Assembly: GCA_031771865.1 (NCBI GenBank)
Contig: JASISA010000036.1
Location: forward strand, 186,001 to 250,000
DNA length: 64,000 bases
Direction: 5' to 3'
Origin: Nothophaeocryptopus gaeumannii
Lineage: Eukaryota > Ascomycota > Dothideomycetes > Mycosphaerellales > Mycosphaerellaceae
How positions within the stretch are numbered: position 1 is the stretch's first letter; each line of letters opens with the position of its first letter. Both the position numbers and the translations under genes were made by a program. The notes under the pieces are model-generated. The model saw only the letters and a program-made list of their open reading frames with translations. It did no database searches and was not told the DNA's origin. This document shows positions 43,393-54,466 of this stretch, piece by piece.

Positions 43393-45504
43393 TTAGTATC
43401 CATATTCTTCGCCCCACTTACCCCAGTTATCCTTATGATCGACCTTCTTTCCTCCATGACCAAAGCCCGGTGCACCCGATTTGGGCTTCTCAGAAAGACC
43501 AAGGCACTCAGCCATCTTATAAAAGACGTCGATGGAGTTGTAGACTCCGCCGAATATTTCCTGGCAGGGACCTTGGGCGAAGACGGCGACGTCGGTGAGG
43601 GAGTGGACGCCCTGATTGTCGATGACGTGGAGTGTTCCGTTAACGATGAAGCCGTTCGGGTTGTCCTTGGGGTTGACAAAGTAGTCATCCTCATCGAAAC
43701 CAGAGATATTAGTCGCAGGCACACGCGGCCCGGTCTTGTGGACTTGGTAGTTCTCGCGGTGATCTGGATTGGCACCAAAGCCTGCAGCGATGGCATAGCG
43801 TGGTTCCCAGTTGGAGGGGAAGTTGCTGTCGGTATAGCGAAGCTCGCCAGTGTTGATGTAGCCTGAGAGACCAGACTCGCTGTAGGTTCCGATGGCTGTG
43901 CGCTTCTTCCTGTCTTCGTCTTGGGCGTTGAGGTACTTGGTATCGACGTTGCCAAACACATCGAAACCGTGCCCGTGGTCGGCGGTGACAACAATCAGGG
44001 TGTCCTCCAGAGCGCCGATCTCCTCGAGATTCTCGATCGAGTGCTTGACAGTGTCATCGAGTTCAAGAAGCTCGCCAAGAGCGCGGTCATAGTCCAGAAC
44101 GTGCATCTGCTTGTCGACAGAGGCGGCCTCGGACATGATGAACCATCCCTTGTCACCAGCGCGGTTGTTTAAGATGTCAATGGCCTTGAGAGTCATCTCC
44201 TTGAGGCCTGGTTGATCGGTAGCATCGCCGCCCTCGCAGTTTGGAGCATCCTTGTGTCCCTTCAGATTGTCCTTGTAAACGTTGCGGTCCAACCACTTAG
44301 CCATGTTGCTCTTAGAGAAGATACCCAGTGTCCTCTCTGAGCTGGAGGTTGCATTGAGAGCAGTGTTGTTGAAGATAACATTGTAGCCGGCGTCAGCGAA
44401 GACCTTGTAGTAATCAAGGTTCTTGTACGTCTCGCCGTCAAGCTCCGGGCTGCAGAAGTTCTCGGCACCTCCGCCGAAGAGAACATCAGGACCGTTCCAG
44501 TCAGTCCAGGGGTAGTTGACAATCCCGTGAATGAAAGAGTCGATCACAGCCTCGTACTCGCCACGGTCGCGAGTATGAGCTGTCAGGGCGGCTGGGGTCG
44601 CGTCTGCAATGAGGCAGTTGAGACGATACCAACGTGGCCCTGGTAGAGACGATGGAAGATCTCAGCAATGGTCTCCACCTTGGGATCATCAAATGGATCC
44701 TCAGACGAATCGCCGTAGACTCCAAGAGCATTGACGACCGACTTGTGGCCAGTGTAGAGCGCAGTGGCGGAGTTGGCAGAATCCGTAATGAAGGAGTCGA
44801 TCGAATGGGTCATCTGGTGGCCAATCACTGGAAATTTGTCAAGTGCCATGGTGCTCTGGTAGCGTCCATTGACGGTCTTGTGAGCGAGCAAACGAGCAGC
44901 AGTAATCATGTTCGAAGTCATTCCATCTCCAATGAAGAGGAGAACATTCTTGGTCTTGCGGACCTGCTCAATGTCTCGGACGTGCCAGTGCGCGACGGTT
45001 TCGGTGCCGTTGTACTTGAGGGTTGCCACATAGTCGCCAGGCTCATAGAGAGCCACTCTTCGCCATGCTTTCGAGGCTACGTTGACAAGGGATGGGGTTT
45101 TGGCGTCGCGGGCGAAAAGATCTCTGTGGAATGGTTAGGAAAAACCACGCCAATTGGGCGCGAGTCTACTCTTACTCGTACCAGCTGAAATCCCAAGTCT
45201 CAATCTCTGGCTCCTGGACACTAAAGTATTTTGATGCGCTTTGCGCTTCCCTGCCGACCTTGCCAATCGTGAAGCTGAAGTCCTCATCCGGCTTGCCGTC
45301 GGTCGCTTCAGAGCCATTGACAGGCGCATGCACCTCAACACGAATGTCAAAGTACTGCCCAGCCAAAAAGTCCTGCTGATCCGGAGGAATGACACATCCC
45401 AATGTAGGGCAAGTGCCTAGGCGTCTGAAAGTCTGAGCACCGACAAGCTCGATCAACGAAAGACCAGCAGCCAAAGCCGCAGTAGAAGAGCGAATGAAAC
45501 GCAT
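43393..45504 (-). CDS. Secreted alkaline phosphatase; one frameshift
   Basis: Alkaline phosphatase superfamily, secreted. Exon 1 (45176-45504) starts with a signal peptide (MRFIRSSTAALAAGLSLIEL). Exon 2 begins at 45123 after a GTAAGA donor. Active-site blocks: LLFIGDGMTSNM (metal Asp) and the nucleophile block FITDSANSATALYTGHK, then VTADHGHGFDVFG (metal-binding DHGH). The reading frame breaks near 44605-44612: the upstream part ends GHVGIVSTA, and the expected continuation IADATPAALTAHTRDRGEYE is in the neighbouring frame, so one base is missing. The rest is intact to EEYGY at 43393. Either a sequencing/assembly indel or a young pseudogene; no intron of workable size explains it. Confidence 0.8.
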
Positions 45505-46348
45505 CTTGAAAGCAGCAAGGCTGGCGAGAAGAGCTTGACCTTGATGGACGAGGGTACGCGCAGAGGCCGCATTTATAGGTCAGGCAACCTACCTTCGTTT
45601 CCCTCCTACTACTACTGTCGCGTCGCAGCAGCGCGTTTGGGCAGGCAAAGCATACCTGCAGAGACTTCGAAGTGGCGACCAACATTTCAGCTCTGCCATT
45701 GAACCAGGCCCTCTGTCGCCGCCGCCGCCGATGTCAACGAAGGCTGGACAAGCATTATGGCGGCTCGGGTCTGTGCGATGGTGTTAGTCGCAAGGGTACC
45801 TCGTGCACGGCAACAGGCATCGCGAATGGTCGCACGCGAGGGAGAGACGTCCATATCGACCTGCCGTTCTTTGACTGCCAAGGGGCCTTGTGGTCTTGGG
45901 TGGCATGAGAGCCAAGAAGGGCGCATATATATGTGAGCAGTGCTCTGCTGCGACGGTCCGGTCTTGATAACACGTGCGAGAATGATTTGCTGAAAGCATG
46001 GCTTCAGAGTGTCGAGGATGAGATGTTCGCCTGCTGGTCTGCATTGTATGCTATGCCAAGCCGGCCTATTCACGACCATTACCATTGGAACAACCAGCGA
46101 ACACCCAAGATGAGGCTGACTGGGGCGGGGACACAGTTATAGAGAACCTCAAGATCTGTGAGTTCATAGTTGAGATTGATCATGATCTTCGTAACGTCGT
46201 GCTGTCTTTCCAGCGCCGCGCTCAACCCCTTTTAAGTCGCCAGTCCTGCGCCTTTCAACCTGCCTTTACACAAACCACGCTGCAGGGTATAGCGAAAGAG
46301 TTATCTGCATGCGACAAGAAATCAGAATTTACAATTGACGGCTTTTCG
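45505..46348. other. Intergenic, no gene seen
   Basis: About 840 bases. It contains the phosphatase promoter. ORFs on both strands overlap and show no motif. Confidence 0.5.
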
Positions 46349-48869
46349 TCAGAAGCCGCTCAGATCGGCCGGCACGATGTCCCGGATACAACGCCTCCAG
46401 TTCCCATCGTCTGGCCTAGGCTGGTTGTTGACGAACCACCTCTCACACATGCTGCGCCAGGCGACCTCTTCGTTCTCCTGGAGCATTGTGAATCGAGATC
46501 CAATATCGAACTCCTCGTAAAAATTGTCCGCGGCGGCGGCGGCGGTGGAAACAGGACTACCCATTCCACCTGCGCCAGTACCTTGTGCTGGAGCATTCTC
46601 GTCTTTGAGATCGTCGATACCTGCGAACGCGTCCTCTTCATCTTCGACATCCGTGACCGAAGGCGACATTTGACCGGAGACATCTCTGCCGCCTTTCACT
46701 TTCAGCCACTTCATCTGCTGTGGATCGTACACCATGCCATTCTGCACTTGTATTTTATAGCCACTGCCGGTCGGCACGTGTGCTATAAGTGCGGGTCGAG
46801 ACGGTGAGGTGTTCGACCGCTGGTGCCCTCGGTCTAAGTAGGATGATCTCGCCCGTAATGAAGGGGTCGGTGTCTCCACTAGAGTGACGTCGAATTCGTG
46901 AAGAGTGTTCTCGTTGCCTTCCCAGCGTAGAGTCTGTGGGTTGTAGACCATGCCTTTCTCGCCTGTGAAACTAGTTAGCAAGGCAGACTACAAAATTTGC
47001 CAGAACAGCTTGTCACTTACTCTTTGCGATTTGTGCGCCAAATCCAGCGATGAGACCTGGTCTTCTCCCCTTTTGCCGTTGCGCGCTCGGGCTGGTGTGA
47101 GGGCTCCTCGCAGCAACTTGCGCTTTCCAATTGGTGGTCAGTGGCTGCAAGGGGCCTTCACTCCTTGGTCGTGGCTGATGAGCGAGCCGTGTCTCTCTCG
47201 CAATCCTACTGGCAGCGGTATCGCGGAGATAGCTAGGCGTCGCGCTTGGTGCGTCGTAAAAGCCTTTGGTGGGGCTTGCAGGTGTTCGTGGTGCTGGTGT
47301 CATCATTCTGTCTGGGATCACAGTAACGGCGGAATTTCTCTTCGAGGGATCACGGAAGTCACTGCGACTCTGCACTCTCCTGAGGGTGCTCTGCTTAGGA
47401 GGCCCTCTTGCCACAGGCTGCTTGACGAACTTGCTCTCTTTCGTAGCTGAAGTCGGTAGATCGTCAAAAATCTCGAGCTCCGAGCCATCGCCATAATTCC
47501 GTTTCCGTGTCGGCTTGGTGACGTTCTGTTTTGATGCTGCTTGCCGAGCCAGCGAGGCAGGAGCTACGTTTTCTCGATGTCGCGGGGCCCGAGAGGGAGT
47601 GTCTGGAGCGATTTGGTTAGACAGTCTCGAATTTGGCCGCGGTGGTGGCGATTGCGCTCCTTGTCGGTTTGGATCCGAGTCTCGCCTCAAATGGTACGGC
47701 ATAGCCCTATTGGCCGTGATATGGGGTGACTGAAAGTTGGAAACACCTGCGGGTAAGAAAGGCACAGATGGCTTTGATGTCAAAGACCCATGACTGGACT
47801 GACTGCGCAAAGCTGGCATCGAACGCTTGGAACGAAGCAACTGCGCACTCGTCGTCGTGGGTCCTCGTCGATCTTTCGTAGCCGTCGAGGCACCACTCTC
47901 GAATACAGGATCCAGTCTGGAAGTATGTCGCGCGCCAGAGATGGGGCGAGGGATGTGGGAGCGTGTGTAGATAGGTTTGTCAGTAGCTTTGTCGTGAAAG
48001 TTGAGTGTGGTAGAGGCCCGAGGCGCAGAAGCAGTCGGCTTGACCGATTTCAGTTGAACGTTCTTGTTCGTTGTGCGTTTCCGCACATCAAGAAGTTCAC
48101 CGCCTCCGAAATCCAAGTCTCCAAGGAAGTCGTCGTTGTCGTCGGATACCAGCTTGGACTTCTTGTGCACGCTCATGGTCGGCTGCTGTTCAGTGTGCGT
48201 TGAAGTCGGCTGTGAGTTGGGCTGCGACAGATCTGACAGCTCAGCATCTGCTGCCCTTCGCTTCTTCAATATGGCATCGAAGTCCATTGGCCCTTCTGGG
48301 AGCTCCAATCCACCAAAGTCGTCGACCTCGCTATCGGCCGTGGCAGATCCAAGGCTCGGGCTCATGACTGACGCCGATTCACTGCGATTTCGAGCTCCGC
48401 TCTTGGTACCAGCGAAGCGTATGCCCAAGCTCCCTTCGAGGTCGTCAAAGTCGTCAAAGTCCTCTCCAGACATGGCAGCATTCTCCTCTACGCGAGGCTT
48501 GAGCTGCAATGGCTGGTCTGACATCTCCAGATCATTATCCCAGTCATCATCTATTCTCTGCTTTGACTTTTTCTTTCCCAGTCGTTTGATCGGTCCACCA
48601 AGCAACGCGCTCGTAGGTACATCTTCGGGTAGTGGGATGCCGGCCAGTTTCGCCGAATTGACGGCCTGCGTGGTGCTTCTGTCGTCGGTTGGCTGCAGCA
48701 CGACGTTCCAGTCCTCGTCGCCAAAGTTGGACTCCGACCGCGCGCTCACGCTCATGCGCGACGACATGCTGAGCGGTCCTGTGCCGGTGCTGGTGCCAGC
48801 GAAGGCGTGAAAGCCGCCGGCGTCAAATTCTCCAAAGTCTCCATCGTCGTCCCAGCTCTCAACTGCCAT
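46349..48869 (-). CDS. byr4: Byr4/Bfa1-type mitotic-exit/septation GAP subunit
   Basis: Two exons: 47021-48869 and 46349-46962, 820 residues, joined over a 58-base intron. Byr4 (Bfa1 in budding yeast) pairs with Cdc16/Bub2 as a two-part GAP that keeps the Spg1/Tem1 GTPase off at the spindle pole body until anaphase, thereby timing septation. The N-terminus is acidic (MAVESWDDDGDFGEFD) and the middle is long and disordered. The conserved C-terminal part is GMVYNPQTLRWEGNENTLHE, a second GMVYDPQQMKWLKVKG block, EEFDIGSRFTMLQENEEVAW and the closing WRRCIRDI. These paired YNPxxxRWEGN-type blocks are the family hallmark. Confidence 0.88.
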
Positions 48870-49444
48870 GATGCCTGACGTGCCTCACAATTGCTGGCTG
48901 CTCGCCTCCAGTTGACGAGGTCGGGTGTTTCGTCCTGATTCGTTCTGATCCGCTGCTCGGTGCTCGATGGTCGTTCTTTCCGCACCGTGTCGCCCTCGCT
49001 GGGGAGGTCGCGACTGTCACGGGCAGATTCGCACCATGTGAAGGGGCAGTGGAGACGGTGTCGTTGTTCTTCATGCAGGCGACGTTCTCCTGCAGCGGCA
49101 GAGTGCGGTGATGGTTGCCTGCTCTTCCTGCCACCAAGTCTTTAGTTCCGAAGCACGGATCCTCCCACGAACCGCTCCCTACCCGCTGGCGCTGGCGGTG
49201 CGTTGAGCAAACGTGGACACAGGCACCACAACTTTCATATGACTGCCTATCCCGGCTCTATCTGGCGGCAATACTCTATAAATGCATGCCGTGTCCATCT
49301 ATTTCAGACGGCCGATGAGGAGGAAATTTGCCACCCATCCAACTTTCAACTTGACATTGACTGCCTACGTCAAACCAGGCCCGACCGCGACTCGGGACAC
49401 CCTAAGATCAATTACGCACGCGAGATAGGTACGGGTGCACGAGC
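48870..49444. other. Divergent promoter region
   Basis: About 575 bases between byr4 (minus) and the Xrcc4-like gene (plus). No specific site recognised. Confidence 0.45.
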
Positions 49445-50566
49445 ATGTCGCAAGTTCAACAAGTGCTCCGGCTTCGTCGGACAGACAACCACGCTTGTTA
49501 TGCGCTTGTCGCCGTCAGCCGATCTAAAGGCCGAAATGAGCTCGATCTAAAGCTGGAAGGCACGGATCAGGAATCTGTGTGGACAATGTCCATGAAAGAA
49601 TCGTCCATTAAACAGTATCGAGATCGAAATTTCTCCGGTGACCTGGAAGAATGGAAGACCCTCCTCCAGTTCGCGCTCCTACGCCGTTGTCCGGAAGGAC
49701 CATTACCGGAATCACTGCAAGGAGTGGAGACCGTGGCCTCGATTACCGGTCCCGCTTTCATCATCATCATACGAAGAAATGTTGAGGGCATCACTCAGAA
49801 GCTCGGCTCGATCGACCTAAAAAGCTCGGAAGCGGAAATTGATCTCATGGACTGGGTTGACAATACCGCAGCTGCCTCGGATGATTTACGTGCCAAGCTG
49901 GACTCACTTCAGACGTCGTTTGATGCTCAGATGAATGAAGTCGCGAGAATGACGACTGAGCTGGACATGCTGGTCAAGTCGAAGAAAGATCACGAGAACG
50001 AGCTGCTCAGCAAGTTTGCTGCATTGCTTAACTCTAAGAAATTGAAGATTCGAGACCAGCAGAGACTGCTGAACGGCGCCAAGATCAATCCGGAGGCAGC
50101 AGAGCAAGTAAGCAGTACGAGATCGTCGAAGCCCTCGAGGCAAGCGGGCGCCTCTCGTCGTGGCAAGCGAAAAGCCAATGGCAGAGCAGCCGGGTCGACA
50201 GAAGATGAGGAACACGAAGATGCGGAGACTGTCGACGGCACGGCCAGTCTGAACAATGAGAGTCGACGACACGAAGAGACGCCAGAGCCCTCTGATGCTG
50301 AAGCAGGTACCGAGACCGAAGACGAAGACGACAGGGCGAGCAAGAAACGTGCGGCAGGTTCCGCAGCGTCGCAAAGAAGCACGCAGGGCAGAAGCCAACG
50401 AGCGGATCAGATGGGCGTAGATGTCGATGGAGTCGATGCTATTCCTCCACACAGAGAGTTGCCGTTCAATCGCAAGGCTCGACCGGCGAAAGAGCCAACG
50501 CCACCTCCAGCATCGAGGACGAATAATGAGAACGACGACGAGACGACTGATGACGATGAACTTTAA
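49445..50566 (+). CDS. Xrcc4/Lif1-like NHEJ factor
   Basis: Intronless, 373 residues. A beta-rich head of about 120 residues carries GDLEEWKTLLQFALLRR, like the Xrcc4 head. A long coiled coil follows (about 140-205, LRAKLDSLQTSFDAQMNEVA and LDMLVKSKKDHENELLSKFA) and a LRELQ-type end, KKLKIRDQQRLLNGA. The tail is acidic, Ser/Glu-rich and has Lys/Arg patches. This head-stalk-tail plan is that of Xrcc4/Lif1, the partner of DNA ligase IV in non-homologous end joining. The call is from architecture; the family is poorly conserved in sequence. Confidence 0.75.
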   Translation: MSQVQQVLRLRRTDNHACYALVAVSRSKGRNELDLKLEGTDQESVWTMSMKESSIKQYRDRNFSGDLEEWKTLLQFALLRRCPEGPLPESLQGVETVASITGPAFIIIIRRNVEGITQKLGSIDLKSSEAEIDLMDWVDNTAAASDDLRAKLDSLQTSFDAQMNEVARMTTELDMLVKSKKDHENELLSKFAALLNSKKLKIRDQQRLLNGAKINPEAAEQVSSTRSSKPSRQAGASRRGKRKANGRAAGSTEDEEHEDAETVDGTASLNNESRRHEETPEPSDAEAGTETEDEDDRASKKRAAGSAASQRSTQGRSQRADQMGVDVDGVDAIPPHRELPFNRKARPAKEPTPPPASRTNNENDDETTDDDEL

Positions 50567-51530
50567 TGATGTGTGATGATAATGGGGCCAGGACGTGATG
50601 ATATCGACAGAGAGGCCCGAAGCATTGCTCAGGCTTGCTTCCAGACGGACCAGGCCTGACAGTGATTTTTTCTCAAGACCGGCGGTTGGTAGTTGAAGTC
50701 ACATGCTGCTGCGGTCTGATGATGAGATGGGGCTGCAGGGAGGATTCCGGGGAAGGCTGGCTGGCTTGCGCCCGATCGTGATGCCGCATTTATGCAACCT
50801 GCGAGAACCACCAGGGCGGGCTGAAAGGCACGTGGAGTTCAAGCTACATGGACCGTCCAACTTGTAGATAGGAAGGTGTTGGGTGTCGTGGCAGCGGTCA
50901 GAAACCAAATCATTGTAAGATTGAGTACAGCCTTGTGAGATACACTCGCACTCTGAGTGGTGCGTCGTGACATAAGCTTCAACCTGATTCCCGTCTTCTC
51001 TGGTTCGTCATTGCTCTGAAGCACGGGTTGTGTAGGCTTCACTTCGGTGGCTTGCCGTGTATCACAAGCATTTCAACGGACTTGCCGTCGCCCTGTGCCA
51101 ACGTTCACCCTACCATATTGTGACAGTGCGCCCTGGGCATAACGGTCAGACAACATCATCGGCGGTTCGGAGGATCCAGCATTGAACCCTCGAGGTGCGC
51201 TACCGGCACGCACCCAGCACCACAAGCACATCCACCACAGCCTCCAATTCGTATGCAGCACCACCACCACCACCACCACAGAAACCTATTGTTTCACATA
51301 CGTAGTCTTACTGATCGCGCGCCACGTGCAGTTCCTGCCATTGACGTTCACCACCCGACTGAGCGCATTATTCAGAATACCTACCTAACCGCGAGCTTCT
51401 TTGACGATCCACACCAGCGCATTCGACATCGGTACCAAACACATCCGCAACCTTCAATGCTGGACGCACCTCAACTCGCGCTTCGGCCTCCATGATCTAG
51501 TACCGCTACACCAGATCACAGTGCGCTATC
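50567..51530. other. Intergenic; CAC microsatellite
   Basis: About 960 bases between two same-strand genes. It holds (CAC)7 at 51259-51279 in the likely leader of the following gene. Nothing else was recognised. Confidence 0.5.
51259..51279. repeat. (CAC)7 microsatellite
   Basis: Seven CAC units in the region before the gene at 51531. Confidence 0.9.
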
Positions 51531-54092
51531 ATGCCTGCGGTGGCAGATAGGGCACAAGACCGCCAAACCGCCACGTCCAAATGGATTCCAGACAAAGACG
51601 AGCGAGCCGATGCGGACGTCATCGATTCCAGCCTGAACCGCATGCGCGCCCACATACCTGCCGATCCGTATGTCATGACAATTCCACAAGATGTCGAACC
51701 GCGCTATCACCACATGTATCGCGCGCAAGCTCAACAGTGGACATCGAACACCGCCTTCGATCTTCAGACCGACCACGAGAATACACAGTACCTGACATAC
51801 CACTATCACGAGCCTGGGAAGGAGATCTACATGTTGCATGCCAGCACACTACAGGAATCGCCAAAGCTCAACGGCGGGGGGAAACCGCGACCGGGCACTG
51901 GCGCAAACACGCCCAACGGCGGACCGAAGAAGAAGATCAGCTTGGACGCCTATAAGAAGAAGCAGCTGAATGGCGGGACTGCAACCCCAGAGCGCGACAT
52001 GATCAAAGACCGTGATGCGCCGGCAAAGCAGCCAGCGGTGAAAGGGCCTATTGAGAGAGTGAAGGCGGAGACGCAAGAGATGCTGGCAGCAGTCGCGGAG
52101 GAGACAGAGGAAGAGCAGAAAGTGAAGAAGGAAGCTCCGCCGGAGCAAGGCGATCTGAAGCGCAAAAGAGAGGAGCCTCGCGACACGCAGGAGAAGAAGA
52201 CTGATTCGCGCGCCGCGGAGCCTAGTCCGAAGAGACAGAAGACAGAAGACAAGAAGGCAGTGGTCAAGAAAGCGGCTGAGCAGAAAACGCCACGTCAGAA
52301 TGTAAAGGCGCCTGCGCGACAGGACAATGCCAAGAGCGAGCGCAAACCACATCAAGTGGAATCTGGTCTACCACCGCGGCTGTCACCTGGCATGCCGCCT
52401 CGGTTGTCTCCAGGTCTACCGGACAAGCTGTCCCCTTTGCACAATTCGCAGCCCGCAGAATCGCCCAAACTGACAGGATCGAAAGATGACGACGAGACGG
52501 GACTACCTTCTCGTCTTTCTCCCACATTGCCAGAGAACATCGCAAAGTCCATACAAGGATGTCTGAGCCTACCAGCAGCCAACTCATCTGCACCTCCGGC
52601 GGCCTCCAAGGACAAGGACGGGAAACTTACGCCGTTCATGAAGGCCGAAGGCGGTGTCACGAAGCACAAATCGCCTGTTCCACGCAATGGTTTCCGCGCC
52701 AACTCCAGTAGTCCTGCTGTGCGTTCCGATGCGGAGGAAAAATCTCGTGTGATGACTTCAGTACCCAAGGCAAAGACACCCGAGCCATCGCAAGAAGATG
52801 GCGACGCACCGAGTAAAATCGTGAAGTTGAAGAGGCCACATGAGAAGTCCGAGCGACCTAGCTTGATACTGCGACTGAAGTACAAGAAAGCGCGGAAAGC
52901 AGATATTAAGCGTATCTTGCAAATGCCGCCAAAACCGTCGAAGGAGATGCTGCAAGCGACAGCTTCGGCCGAGGAGCCGAGAAGCTCTGCGAAAGCTGTG
53001 GACAAGCGGAATGGCGAGCGCAAGGACGAGCCGCCCAAGACCAAAGGTGTCGCGCAGAAGATCGGTCCAGTCAAGAAGGAGAAGAAGCCTCCTGTTGTGG
53101 AGGAGAAGCTGCCAGATAAACGTGCCGAAAAGCAGCCCGAGAAACGAGGTTCATCTGACGACGACAAGCTTGAGTCGCCAGCGAAGCGTAAGAAGGTGGA
53201 ATCAACGGAAGCTCGTAAGGAGCCTTCAACTCCTGCGCAACGCGAGACGAATTCGCCAATCACCCAAAAGTCACAACACGTCACACCAAGCGCGCGCAAA
53301 GAACTCCTTTCTCACGCAATGAAACGAGAGCAGTCCCAGGACAGCAATGCCACGCATACACCACCAGCATTCTCGACCACGCCGACTGTCAACGGTAGTT
53401 CGCAGCTCAACGGAGTGTCGAAGGCGCCGTCAAGTCAGCCGAGCACGAGAACGCCCAAGCAACAGGCTTGGCTGGCAGAGCAATCGCGCTTGGAGGGACT
53501 CGGTCGTGAACTCAAACACGAAGCACAGAAAGAGGATAATCCCAAGAAGGCCGCCGTCAAGACAGTGGAATCGTTTCTCATGTACCTGCTGGCATTCAGT
53601 TGCGCCGATGAAGCTGTTCTCGCCGCTGACCCAAAAATCCCGCCTTCGTATCGACAATGGTGGAGTCTGGCCGGCTTCTTTGGATACGCAAAGCGCAACA
53701 CGGAGGCCTTCCGATCTCTCAGTGGAATGGTCAATCATCTTGGCGTAGTCTTCTGCGCTAGAATATTGGAGATCAGCATCGAGCTTAAAGACGGCGGACC
53801 AAGTCGCGAAACGCTCATCTCTGTTCAGAGTCTGATGCAGAAAGCTGCGGCCGCTGCGGATGACAAGCTGGATATCGACGCGTTGGAAGAAGCTTTTCCA
53901 CGGACTTGGAAAGGACGAACGAAGAAACTCCCACCGAACGAGCGACCTGGACCCACGAAACTCGGAGGACCTTACAAGCTTCCATTGGGAGTTTCGTCGA
54001 CTCCCATACGGGCCGCCAGAGCAGGCTATTCCATGTTGACGGAGTGGATGGAGACGAACAAGGTCGATTATACACTGAAGTTGAAGCTCTAG
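51531..54092 (+). CDS. Large disordered nuclear protein with conserved ends (possible Ebp1/AF4-like)
   Basis: Intronless, 853 residues. A conserved-looking N-terminus (KWIPDKDERADADVID, IPADPYVMTIPQDVEPRYHH) is followed by about 550 residues rich in Lys, Pro, Glu and Ser with many KKKE-type patches. These include tandem Pro motifs GLPPRLSPGMPPRLSPGLP and a basic RLKYKKARKADIKRIL. The last 220 residues are a folded helical domain starting about TPKQQAWLAEQSRLEGLGRE, with VESFLMYLLAFSCADEAV and ITVF-like helices. A disordered scaffold with such a C-terminal helical domain recalls the AF4/Ebp1 super-elongation-complex scaffolds, but I only infer this; the family is not certain. Confidence 0.6.
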   Translation: MPAVADRAQDRQTATSKWIPDKDERADADVIDSSLNRMRAHIPADPYVMTIPQDVEPRYHHMYRAQAQQWTSNTAFDLQTDHENTQYLTYHYHEPGKEIYMLHASTLQESPKLNGGGKPRPGTGANTPNGGPKKKISLDAYKKKQLNGGTATPERDMIKDRDAPAKQPAVKGPIERVKAETQEMLAAVAEETEEEQKVKKEAPPEQGDLKRKREEPRDTQEKKTDSRAAEPSPKRQKTEDKKAVVKKAAEQKTPRQNVKAPARQDNAKSERKPHQVESGLPPRLSPGMPPRLSPGLPDKLSPLHNSQPAESPKLTGSKDDDETGLPSRLSPTLPENIAKSIQGCLSLPAANSSAPPAASKDKDGKLTPFMKAEGGVTKHKSPVPRNGFRANSSSPAVRSDAEEKSRVMTSVPKAKTPEPSQEDGDAPSKIVKLKRPHEKSERPSLILRLKYKKARKADIKRILQMPPKPSKEMLQATASAEEPRSSAKAVDKRNGERKDEPPKTKGVAQKIGPVKKEKKPPVVEEKLPDKRAEKQPEKRGSSDDDKLESPAKRKKVESTEARKEPSTPAQRETNSPITQKSQHVTPSARKELLSHAMKREQSQDSNATHTPPAFSTTPTVNGSSQLNGVSKAPSSQPSTRTPKQQAWLAEQSRLEGLGRELKHEAQKEDNPKKAAVKTVESFLMYLLAFSCADEAVLAADPKIPPSYRQWWSLAGFFGYAKRNTEAFRSLSGMVNHLGVVFCARILEISIELKDGGPSRETLISVQSLMQKAAAAADDKLDIDALEEAFPRTWKGRTKKLPPNERPGPTKLGGPYKLPLGVSSTPIRAARAGYSMLTEWMETNKVDYTLKLKL

Positions 54093-54466
54093 TTGAGCAA
54101 AGCGGTAAGAAGTGTGTCACTGTATGATTATGCACACAACAGCCACCACCGTTGAAGTGGGAAGGCAAGGAAATGGCGCGTCACGATACGGCTTTTTGGT
54201 TGCTTTTTGATTGCTTTTTGATTGCTTTTTGAAGAAACTGATACCCCAGTAGCACGGCGCGACACCACAGGACCTTCTTGATATGTAGTAAGAAGGGCGA
54301 ATGGGCATACTTTGTTATCATGGGAGTTGGTACTCAACTTAAGGATAGGCGAGATCAGGATTTCATGAACAGAACGAGAACGAAATACAGAAAGCCAAGT
54401 GATCTTGGACATGAATACAAGCTTATTCACATTCACATTACAATCTACATTCCCTTGCTCTTCTCC
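54093..54466. other. Intergenic with a short tandem repeat
   Basis: About 370 bases between two convergent genes. It contains an 11-bp tandem repeat (54200-54232). Nothing else was seen. Confidence 0.5.
54200..54232. repeat. 11-bp tandem repeat, three units
   Basis: TTGCTTTTTGA repeated three times without mismatch, with a degenerate unit (GGCTTTTTGG) just before at 54190-54199. It lies in the 3' intergenic region, where the T runs could also serve as 3'-end signal sequence. Confidence 0.9.

Noticed and set aside
45687..46085. 132-codon minus ORF
   Set aside because: Cys/Arg/Trp-rich and motif-free, with competing frames on both strands.
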